DNA of 11,430 bases, from the NCBI GenBank assembly GCA_945788445.1, contig CALZMA010000015.1, positions 1 to 11,430 of the forward strand, written 5' to 3'. This document shows, piece by piece, positions 1-6,660 of this stretch (positions within the stretch are counted from its first letter, which is position 1; every line of letters starts with the position of its first letter). The notes beneath the pieces are model-generated. The model ran no database searches, was not told the origin of the DNA, and saw nothing but the letters and a program-made list of their open reading frames with translations. Position numbers and translations under genes: made by a program. This DNA comes from an uncultured Bacteroidales bacterium (GTDB lineage Bacteria; Bacteroidota; Bacteroidia; Bacteroidales; Bacteroidaceae).

Positions 1-2
1 TG

Positions 3-773
3 TGCGGACCGGGACTGGCACTGGCCGACCTGCCCCTGCGCAGTGCGCGGGCCGGCGGCGAGGCGATGGCTGCGGAGGCCGGGGACGTGGTGGTAAAGAT
101 GGACCACATCGACATCGCCTACGGGCCGCGCACCCTCTTCCGCGATTTCAGTTGGGAGGTGCGCAGCGGCGAGCGCTGGGCCCTGCTCGGTCCGAACGGG
201 TCGGGCAAGTCCACCCTCCTCTCCCTCGTCTGCGCCGACAATCCCCAAGGCTACGCCCTGCCCCTCACCCTCTTCGGCCGCCGCCGCGGCACGGGCGAGA
301 GCATCTGGGACATCAAGCGCCGCATCGGCTACGTATCGCCCGAAATGTCGGCCACCTACCGCAAGCAGCTCCCCGCCCTCGACATTGTGGCGAGCGGTCT
401 GTTCGACACCGTGGGCCTCTACCGCCTGCCGTCGGCGGCGCAGCGCGAAGCCTGCCGCGCCTGGCTCGACGTGTTCGGTGCGGGCCATCTCGCCGGGCGC
501 GACTTCCTGCGCCTCTCCTCGGGCGAGCAGCGCCTGGTCCTCCTTGTGCGGGCCTTCGTCAAGGAACCCGACCTCCTCATCCTCGACGAGCCTTTCCATG
601 GCCTCGACGAACCCGCGCGCCAGCGGGCCCTGCAGGTGATAGAGGCATATTTGCAAAATCCCGCCAAGACGCTCATCGTCGTCACCCACTATCCCGAAGT
701 GCTCCGCCGCGGCCAAGCCAACCTATATAATAAGGTACTGCAACTCCCCCCGCCCTGCGGTGGCAATTCCTAA
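3..773 (+). CDS. ModF/PhrA-like ABC ATPase, C-terminal half (5' end outside window)
   Basis: This is an ABC-type ATPase domain whose frame is open to the left edge, so the gene probably starts outside the window. An internal ATG at 66 is possible but not needed. Seen: Walker A GPNGSGKST (about 189-215), signature LSSGEQR (513-533), Walker B LLILDEP (573-593) and the switch histidine in VVTHY (about 680-692). The stretch ADNPQGY, then LTLFGRRRG, then IWDIK and IGYVS is the pattern I recall from the second ATPase domain of E. coli ModF (PhrA). ModF is a cytoplasmic protein of about 490 residues with two ABC domains, linked to molybdate transport genes. The 21 residues before the ATG would then be the inter-domain linker. 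A role in molybdate handling is inference, since no mod genes are visible. The last two residues and the TAA stop are encoded inside the 7-bp repeat array at 766-800. Confidence 0.85.
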   Translation, partial: CGPGLALADLPLRSARAGGEAMAAEAGDVVVKMDHIDIAYGPRTLFRDFSWEVRSGERWALLGPNGSGKSTLLSLVCADNPQGYALPLTLFGRRRGTGESIWDIKRRIGYVSPEMSATYRKQLPALDIVASGLFDTVGLYRLPSAAQREACRAWLDVFGAGHLAGRDFLRLSSGEQRLVLLVRAFVKEPDLLILDEPFHGLDEPARQRALQVIEAYLQNPAKTLIVVTHYPEVLRRGQANLYNKVLQLPPPCGGNS

Positions 774-800
774 TTTCTCATTCCTCATTCCTAATTCCCC
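766..800 (+). repeat. 7-bp tandem repeat array, five units
   Basis: Five consecutive 7-bp units fill 35 bp: ATTCCTA, ATTTCTC, ATTCCTC, ATTCCTA and ATTCCCC. The array is AT-rich between two GC-rich genes. It contains the TAA stop of the upstream ATPase (771-773) and ends just before the likely GTG start of the next gene (805). Related arrays lie at 1727-1755 and, inverted, at 3381-3415. Its function is unknown. Confidence 0.8.
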
Positions 801-804
801 CAAA

Positions 805-1710
805 GTGCTCCTCGCCTATCTCATCTCCGCCTACCGCGACCCCGAACACCTGCGCCGGCTCATCGACACGCTCGACGGGGAAGCCCACTTCTATGTCCAC
901 ATCGATGCCAACGTCGATGACCGCCCCTTCCGCCGCTGCCTGCCCGCGAAGGTCCGCTTCGTGCCGCGCCACCGCGTGAGCTGGGGCGGCTGGGAACAGG
1001 TGGAGTACCAGCACGAACTCCTCCGCGCGGCCCTCGCCAGCGGCGAGGACTACGACTACCTCTTCTGCCTCAGCGCGCAGGACTTCCCGCTCTGGTCCAA
1101 CCGCCGCATCCGCGAGTTTCTCGCCGCCCACCCGGGGGCGGAATGGATCGGCGGACACAACCTGACGCACACGGACAACGCCGCGCAGCGCCGCAAGATT
1201 ACCCGTTACCATCCCTTCCGCGACCTCCACCTCCCCAGTCCGTGGCTGAAGAACAAACTCGTGGTGGCCGCGCGTCACCTCCTGGCCTGGAGCGGTCTGC
1301 GCCGCCGTCCGCAGGTGGAGCTGGGAGGCCGCCTGTGCGACGTCTATTTCGGTTCGGACTATTGGGCGCTGACCCTCGGCTGTGCCCGCCACGTCTGCCA
1401 CGTGCTCGACACCCAGCCCGCCCTGCGCCGCTATTTCCGCACCACCTTTGTGCCGAGCGAACTCTGCATCCAGACCATTGTCTTCAACTCCCCCTTCGCC
1501 CCGCACGCGCAGTTCCTCCCCAACCCTTACCCGGGCCTCACCGCACTCACGCCCCTCCATTTCATAGACTACGGCGCCTGCATCCGCGAGCTGACGGAAG
1601 AGGACTTCCCCCGCCTCCAGGCTTCCGGAAAAATGTTTTGCCGCAAAATCGTGAGCGGCAAGAGCGATGCGCTCGTGCGGAAAATCCTTGCCGCCCGAGC
1701 CGCGGACTGA
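805..1710 (+). CDS. GT14-family glycosyltransferase (beta-1,6-N-acetylglucosaminyltransferase-like)
   Basis: The protein resembles bacterial members of the core-2/I-branching enzyme family (GT14), which transfer N-acetylglucosamine or another sugar to a glycan acceptor. It has no signal peptide or membrane segment, so it is probably cytoplasmic or peripheral. Seen: an N-terminal strand-helix start (LLAYLISAYRDPEHLRRL), then HIDAN, VSWGG, LSAQDFPL, FGSDYWALT, VPSELCIQTI and a C-terminal SGKMFCRK resembling the family's usual ending. Glutamate in VPSEL (codon at 1459-1461) is my candidate for the catalytic base, by analogy with animal core-2 enzymes. An upstream in-frame GTG at 760 would add 15 residues (316 in total), but these are read from the 7-bp repeat array and overlap the previous gene. 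I prefer GTG 805 (301 residues), which matches where family members begin. Acceptor unknown; cell-surface polysaccharide or lipooligosaccharide is a guess. Confidence 0.85.
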   Translation: MLLAYLISAYRDPEHLRRLIDTLDGEAHFYVHIDANVDDRPFRRCLPAKVRFVPRHRVSWGGWEQVEYQHELLRAALASGEDYDYLFCLSAQDFPLWSNRRIREFLAAHPGAEWIGGHNLTHTDNAAQRRKITRYHPFRDLHLPSPWLKNKLVVAARHLLAWSGLRRRPQVELGGRLCDVYFGSDYWALTLGCARHVCHVLDTQPALRRYFRTTFVPSELCIQTIVFNSPFAPHAQFLPNPYPGLTALTPLHFIDYGACIRELTEEDFPRLQASGKMFCRKIVSGKSDALVRKILAARAAD

Positions 1711-1726
1711 CGCCCCGCACTCCCCT

Positions 1727-1755
1727 ATATCCTATTCCCTCATTCCTAATTCCAC
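1727..1755 (+). repeat. 7-bp repeat array, degenerate copy
   Basis: This short array uses the same unit as 766-800. It reads ATATCCT, an 8-bp variant ATTCCCTC, ATTCCTA and ATTCCAC. It lies 16 bp after the stop of the glycosyltransferase gene and ends 9 bp before the ATG of the ABC-F gene, so it fills most of that intergenic gap. Unit length is less regular than in the other two arrays. Confidence 0.6.
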
Positions 1756-1764
1756 ATCGAATAA

Positions 1765-3402
1765 ATGGTATCTGTAGATGGACTCACCGTCGAATTCGGC
1801 GGCACCACCTTGTTCAGCGACATCTCCTTCGTCATCAACGACAAGGACCGCATAGCCCTCATGGGCAAGAACGGCGCAGGGAAAAGCACCCTGCTCAAAA
1901 TCCTGGCCGGCGTGCGCACGGCCACCCGCGGCACCGTTTCCGCCCCGAAGGACACGGTCATCGCCTACCTCCCCCAGCACCTCATGACCGAGGACGGGCG
2001 CACCGTGTTTGAAGAAGCCAGCCAAGCCTTCGCACATCTCCACGAAATGGAGGCTCACATCGAAGAGCTCAACCGCCAGCTGGCGGAACGCACCGACTAC
2101 GAGAGCGACGAATACATGAAACTAATTGAGGAGGTAGCTTCGCTGAGCGAGAAGTTCTATGCCATCGACATGACGCACTTCGAGGAAGACGTGGAGAAGA
2201 CCCTGCTCGGCCTCGGCTTCGAGCGCTCCGACTTCCGCCGCCAGACCAGCGAGTTCTCGGGCGGCTGGCGCATGCGCATCGAGCTGGCCAAGAAGCTCCT
2301 CCAGAAGCCCGACGTGCTCCTCCTCGACGAACCCACCAACCACCTCGACATCGAGTCCATCGGATGGCTCGAGGACTTCCTCGTGAACAACGGAAAGGCC
2401 GTCGTGGTCATCAGCCACGACCGCGCCTTCATCAACAATGTCACCAACCGCACGCTCGAAATCAGCTGCGGCCGCATCACGGACTACAAGGTGAAGTACG
2501 ACGAGTTCGTGCGTCTCCGCGCCGAGCGCCGCGAGCAGCAGCTCCGCGCCTACGAAAACCAGCAGAAGGAGATTGCCGACATCAAGGACTTCATTGAGCG
2601 TTTCCGCTACAAGCCCACCAAGGCCGTACAGGTGCAGAGCCGCATCAAGCAACTCGAAAAGATAGTCCCCATCGAAGTCGACGAGGAGGACACCTCCTCG
2701 CTCCGCCTGCGCTTCCCGCCCTCGCCGCGCAGCGGGCAGTACCCCGTGGTGATGGACGGCGTGGGCAAGGCTTTCGGGCCCAAGCGCATCTTCTCGGGAG
2801 CCACACTCACCATCGAACGCGGCGAGAAGGTAGCCTTCGTGGGCCGCAACGGCGAGGGCAAGTCCACGCTCGTCAAGTGCATCATGGGGCAGCTCGAGCA
2901 CGAAGGCACCCTCACCCTCGGCCACAACGTGCAGGTGGGCTACTTCGCGCAGAACCAGGCCTCCCTCCTCGACGGCGAACTCACCGTGTTCCAGACCATC
3001 GACGACGTGGCCAAGGGCGAGGTGCGCAACAAAATCCGCGACCTCCTCGGCGCCTTCATGTTCGGCGGCGAGGCCAGCACGAAGAAGGTGAAAGTGCTCT
3101 CGGGCGGCGAACGCACCCGCCTCGCCATCCTGAAGCTCCTGCTCGAACCTTTCAACCTCCTCATCCTCGACGAGCCTACCAACCACCTCGACCTGCGCAC
3201 CAAGGACGTGCTCAAGCAGGCGCTGGTCCACTTCGACGGCACCCTCATCGTCGTGAGCCACGACCGCGACTTCCTCGACGGCCTCGTCACGAAGGTCTAC
3301 GAGTTCGGCCACGGCCGCGTCCGCGAACACCTCTGCGGCATCTACGAATTTCTCGAAACCAAGAAGCGCGAGGAGCTTCGGGAATTAGGAATTAGGAGTT
3401 AG
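1765..3402 (+). CDS. ABC-F family ATPase (ribosome-associated, Uup/EttA type)
   Basis: This is a soluble protein of 545 residues with two ABC ATPase domains and no membrane segment, as expected for ABC-F proteins. These bind the ribosomal E site and relieve stalled or slow translation, and some members protect ribosomes from antibiotics. Domain 1: Walker A GKNGAGKST (34-42), signature FSGGWRMR (from 164), LLLLDEPTNHLD with catalytic D188-E189, and switch H218. Domain 2: GRNGEGKST (360-368), LSGGERTR (from 445), LLILDEPTNHLD with D469-E470, and a following VVSHDRD. The charged helical linker (about 249-312) is the region that contacts P-site tRNA in the family. Both sites look intact. The sequence is very close to what I recall as the common housekeeping ABC-F of Bacteroides, so a resistance role is less likely. 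The last six residues (ELGIRS) and the TAG stop come from the inverted 7-bp array at 3381-3415. Confidence 0.93.
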   Translation: MVSVDGLTVEFGGTTLFSDISFVINDKDRIALMGKNGAGKSTLLKILAGVRTATRGTVSAPKDTVIAYLPQHLMTEDGRTVFEEASQAFAHLHEMEAHIEELNRQLAERTDYESDEYMKLIEEVASLSEKFYAIDMTHFEEDVEKTLLGLGFERSDFRRQTSEFSGGWRMRIELAKKLLQKPDVLLLDEPTNHLDIESIGWLEDFLVNNGKAVVVISHDRAFINNVTNRTLEISCGRITDYKVKYDEFVRLRAERREQQLRAYENQQKEIADIKDFIERFRYKPTKAVQVQSRIKQLEKIVPIEVDEEDTSSLRLRFPPSPRSGQYPVVMDGVGKAFGPKRIFSGATLTIERGEKVAFVGRNGEGKSTLVKCIMGQLEHEGTLTLGHNVQVGYFAQNQASLLDGELTVFQTIDDVAKGEVRNKIRDLLGAFMFGGEASTKKVKVLSGGERTRLAILKLLLEPFNLLILDEPTNHLDLRTKDVLKQALVHFDGTLIVVSHDRDFLDGLVTKVYEFGHGRVREHLCGIYEFLETKKREELRELGIRS

Positions 3403-3415
3403 GAATGAGGAATGG
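3381..3415 (-). repeat. 7-bp tandem repeat array, inverted, five units
   Basis: Five regular 7-bp units fill 35 bp. On the + strand they read GGAATTA (twice), GGAGTTA, GGAATGA and GGAATGG, which is the reverse complement of the ATTCCTA unit at 766-800. The array overlaps the 3' end of the ABC-F gene and provides its TAG stop (3400-3402). Confidence 0.8.
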
Positions 3416-3444
3416 CTCCGCCGCCCGGCGCGCAGCTTCGCCCG

Positions 3445-3476
3445 AAAACCCGCTGTATCCAGCGGGTTTTATTTTT
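3445..3476 (+). terminator. Rho-independent terminator after the ABC-F gene
   Basis: A perfect 11-bp stem, AAAACCCGCTG (3445-3455) with CAGCGGGTTTT (3460-3470), closes a 4-base TATC loop. A T-rich run to 3476 follows. It lies 42 bp after the ABC-F stop and separates that gene from the SusC/SusD operon. Confidence 0.9.
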
Positions 3477-3505
3477 GCACAAGTGATGAAAAAAATCCTT
3501 CAGAA

Positions 3506-3537
3506 GTTGCTTTTTTCCAAGGCCTGCTCTATTTTTG
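3506..3537 (+). promoter_or_regulatory. Bacteroides-type promoter for the susC/susD operon
   Basis: TATTTTTG at 3530-3537 fits the Bacteroidetes -7 element TAnnTTTG exactly. GTTG at 3506-3509 matches three of four bases of the -33 TTTG element. The 20-bp gap is within the usual 19-21 bp. Transcription would start near 3544, giving an AT-rich leader of about 20 bases before the ATG at 3564. This promoter argues against the earlier in-frame ATG at 3486. Confidence 0.7.
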
Positions 3538-3563
3538 CCCGTGAACCTTTATTTATTACGCTT

Positions 3564-6500
3564 ATGAAAAACAAAACGAAGAACCTGCGGCACGAAATCG
3601 TCCGCGGTTTGCGATGCGAATGGGGCGCTTGGCCCGTATCGATGTGTTTGTTCCTTCTCCCCCTCACACCCTCGGTAGCCTTTGCCGCGGAGGCCTCGCC
3701 CGCGTGGCCCTCCACGCTCAGCGTGCAGCAGCAGAAGGGCGTGGGCGGCGTGGTAGTCGATGAAAATGGCGAACCCCTTGTGGGCGTCACCGTAGTGCTC
3801 CAGGGCACCAAGACGCGCGCCGTCACCGACAGCAACGGACGCTTCACCATCAACGCGAAGCCCGGCCAGACCCTCGTGTTCAACTACATTGGCTACAGCC
3901 GCGCCGAAGTGAAGGCCACCGCCGCCGCCATGCAGGTGCAGCTCAAGGCCAACGACAAGACCCTCAACGAAGCCGTAGTCATCGGCTACGGTACGGTGCG
4001 CAAGGCCGACCTCGCCGGCTCCGTGGCCGTCATGGACAGCAAGCAATTCAAGGACGAACCCCTCACCCGCATCGAGGATGCCCTCCAGGGCCGCGTTTCC
4101 GGTGTGGAAGTGATGCAGAGCGGAGTGCCCGGCGGCGACCTGAAAATCCGTATCCGCGGCGTGAGCTCCATCAACAAGAGTAACGACCCGCTCTACGTCG
4201 TCGACGGCATCGTTCGCGAGAGCGGTCTCGACGGCATCAACCCCGAAGACATCCAGAGCATGCAGGTGCTGAAGGACGCTTCCTCCACCGCCATCTACGG
4301 TGCCCGCGGTGCCAACGGCGTGGTGCTCATCACCACCAAGCAGGGCCGTTCCTCCGGCACACAGGTAGTCTTCGACGCCACCGTCGGCTTCGCCAAGGCA
4401 TACAACATGCCCGAAGCGATGTCCACCCGCGACTACGCACAGGCCCTCGTGGACTACAAGGGCATCGACCCGGCGCAGCTCACCGGTTACCTCAACGGCA
4501 CGAAGCCCGGCGTGGACTGGCTTGACGAGGTGCTCCAGACGGGCGTCACCCAGAACTACAAGCTCGCCATCTCCAAGGGCGACGAAACCACGCAGTACTA
4601 CGTTTCGGGCAACTACATGCAGCACGAAGGCGTCATCAAGAACACGAAGTTCGAACGCTATTCGGCCAAGATGAACGTACACAGCAAGCTCTTCAGCTGG
4701 CTCGAGATGACCGCCGACGTGAACCTCTCGCAGGGCAAGGGCAAGGGTGCCGGCTTCAACCAGAACCAGTGGAACCCCATCTGGATAGCCCTCAACTACT
4801 CTCCCACGATGGAAGTGTTCACCGAGAACGGTTCGTACAGCCTCGACCCCTACAACTGTATCCAGCGCAGCCCCCTGGCCTACCTCGACGGCACCCAGAA
4901 CGACCGTCAGAAGACTTCGGCCAGCGGCCACATTGACCTGAAGTTCAACATCGCCCCGGGCCTCACCTTCACCACCACCAACGGTGTGGACTACTCCGAC
5001 CGCAAGGCTTATTCCTTCAGTTCGAGCAAGGCCATGGGTGCCAGCTCCATGAGCAACTCCGACGTGTACCGTCTCCTCCTCCAGTCGACCAACAACCTCA
5101 CCTACACCCACCAGTGGGGCGGCCACGGCCTGACCGCCACGGGCGTTTGGGAAGCCACCTCGTCGGAGCGCCGCAACATGAGCATCAACGGCGACAACCT
5201 CGCCAACGAGGGCGTGGGCTACTGGGACGTGCAGAACGCCGCCACCCGCAACGCAGCCAACGGCTACAGCAAGTGGACCCTCCTCTCCGGCGTGGCCCGC
5301 GTCATGTACAACTACTCCGACCGCTACATGCTCACCGCCACGCTCCGCGCCGACGGCAGCTCGCGCTTCACCAACAAGAAGTGGGGCTACTTCCCCTCCG
5401 TCGCAGCTGCCTGGACGGTTACGCAGGAAGAGTTCATGAAGAACGTGAAGCTCCTCAGCAACCTGAAAATCCGCGCCAGCTACGGCGTCATCGGTAACCA
5501 GGACATCGACCCGTACAGCACCCTCGGCACCATGTCGTCCATGGCCTTCAACTACGGCACCGGCTCCATGTTTACCGGCTACTGGTCCAATAACCCCGCC
5601 ACCCCCGACCTCACCTGGGAAAAGGTAAATCAGTTTGACCTCGGTATCGACCTCGGCTTCTGGGACAACCGCATCGGCCTCACCATCGACTACTACAGCA
5701 AGAAGACCACCGATGCCCTCCTGCGCAAGACGGCTCCCGCCTACCAGGGCGGCCCCACCTATTGGGTAAACGCAGGTGAAGTGAGCAACAAGGGTCTCGA
5801 CGTGAGCGTTTCCGCCCGCATCTTCCAGACCCGCGACTTCAGCTGGACCACCACGCTCAACGGCAGCTACATCCAGAACGAGGTGACGAAGCTCACCGCC
5901 GAAGACCCCATCCTCTACGGCCCCAGCCCCTCACAGGGCACGGTTGATCCCTGTACCATCATCAAGGAAGGCGAAGCCATCGGTACCTTCTACGGCTACC
6001 GCTGGGCCGGCCTCCAGAAGCAGGCCGACGGCACCTATGTAGACGGCTACTACGACAAGGACGGCAACGTCACGCTCAACCCCACGGGCGACGACCGCTT
6101 CGTCATCGGCTGTGCCAACCCCGACTTCACCCTCGGCTGGAACAACTCCCTGCGCTACAAGAACTGGGAAATGAACGTGTTCTTCAACGCCTCCTTCGGT
6201 GCCCAGCGCCTCAACCTCGTGCGCTTCGCCATGAACTCCCAGGTCGGTGCCTCCATGTTCGTGACCGATGCCGACTACCTCGGACTCGTGGGCAAGGAAA
6301 TGCCCACCCTCGGTGCCAGCAACAAGAACTACGGCAACTCCACCAAGTGGCTCGAAAATGCCGACTACTTCCGCTGCCAGAACCTCAGCATCGCCTACAA
6401 CCTGCCGCGTTCGGCCGTCAAGGGCATCTGCGACCTGCGTTTCTCCTTCTCCGTGCAGAACCTCTTCACCATCACGGGCTACAAGGGCAACGACCCCGCC

Positions 6501-6605
6501 GGAGCCTCCTTCAGCAGCAGCCACGTGGACGTGAACAACGGTCTCGACATGGGTTCCTATCCCAATCCCCGCACCTTCACCTTCGGCGTGCGCATGACCT
6601 TCTAA
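3564..6605 (+). CDS. SusC/RagA-family TonB-linked outer membrane transporter
   Basis: This is an outer-membrane beta-barrel importer of 1013 residues that would pair with the SusD-like lipoprotein encoded next. Import is driven by TonB-ExbBD. Order: a signal peptide of about 42 residues with an unusually long charged start and hydrophobic core MCLFLLPLTP; a carboxypeptidase-regulatory-like domain (about 59-130; GVVVDENGEPLVGVTV, DSNGRFTI, FNYIGY); the family motif VVIGYGT (138-144); a TonB plug (about 164-261; IEDALQGRVSGVEV, IRGVSSIN, PLYVVDGI, VLKDASSTAIYGARGANGV); then a long barrel ending in FGVRMTF with a terminal aromatic residue. No STN domain is present, so direct signalling to an anti-sigma factor is not expected. 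The ATG at 3564 was chosen because the promoter ends at 3537; an ATG at 3486 is in frame and would add 26 residues. The substrate is unknown: glycan is typical, peptide is possible. Length is normal and the frame is intact. Confidence 0.95.
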   Translation: MKNKTKNLRHEIVRGLRCEWGAWPVSMCLFLLPLTPSVAFAAEASPAWPSTLSVQQQKGVGGVVVDENGEPLVGVTVVLQGTKTRAVTDSNGRFTINAKPGQTLVFNYIGYSRAEVKATAAAMQVQLKANDKTLNEAVVIGYGTVRKADLAGSVAVMDSKQFKDEPLTRIEDALQGRVSGVEVMQSGVPGGDLKIRIRGVSSINKSNDPLYVVDGIVRESGLDGINPEDIQSMQVLKDASSTAIYGARGANGVVLITTKQGRSSGTQVVFDATVGFAKAYNMPEAMSTRDYAQALVDYKGIDPAQLTGYLNGTKPGVDWLDEVLQTGVTQNYKLAISKGDETTQYYVSGNYMQHEGVIKNTKFERYSAKMNVHSKLFSWLEMTADVNLSQGKGKGAGFNQNQWNPIWIALNYSPTMEVFTENGSYSLDPYNCIQRSPLAYLDGTQNDRQKTSASGHIDLKFNIAPGLTFTTTNGVDYSDRKAYSFSSSKAMGASSMSNSDVYRLLLQSTNNLTYTHQWGGHGLTATGVWEATSSERRNMSINGDNLANEGVGYWDVQNAATRNAANGYSKWTLLSGVARVMYNYSDRYMLTATLRADGSSRFTNKKWGYFPSVAAAWTVTQEEFMKNVKLLSNLKIRASYGVIGNQDIDPYSTLGTMSSMAFNYGTGSMFTGYWSNNPATPDLTWEKVNQFDLGIDLGFWDNRIGLTIDYYSKKTTDALLRKTAPAYQGGPTYWVNAGEVSNKGLDVSVSARIFQTRDFSWTTTLNGSYIQNEVTKLTAEDPILYGPSPSQGTVDPCTIIKEGEAIGTFYGYRWAGLQKQADGTYVDGYYDKDGNVTLNPTGDDRFVIGCANPDFTLGWNNSLRYKNWEMNVFFNASFGAQRLNLVRFAMNSQVGASMFVTDADYLGLVGKEMPTLGASNKNYGNSTKWLENADYFRCQNLSIAYNLPRSAVKGICDLRFSFSVQNLFTITGYKGNDPAGASFSSSHVDVNNGLDMGSYPNPRTFTFGVRMTF

Positions 6606-6660
6606 AGCCCGCCCGAGCTGTAGCATTTGCAAGTAAATCTTTTTTCTAAAACCGACCATT

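Noticed and set aside
2..730. Open + frame of 242 codons overlapping the ModF-like gene
   Set aside because: It is rich in Arg, Pro and His with no domain, in a frame shadowing a gene with all ABC motifs. It is a by-product of GC-rich codons.
3486..3563. Upstream ATG 3486 as the start of the SusC-like protein
   Set aside because: It lies upstream of the best promoter (3506-3537) and would put 26 extra residues before the signal peptide. It is kept as a possibility only if an earlier transcript start exists.
3549..5126. Antisense open frame of 525 codons over the SusC-like gene
   Set aside because: It has the same shadow pattern (Val/Gly/His-rich) with no domain and no promoter on that strand.
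6621..6629. TAGCATTTG as a promoter between the SusC-like and SusD-like genes
   Set aside because: It has three bases rather than two between TA and TTTG and no -33 element at the right distance. Co-transcription is simpler.
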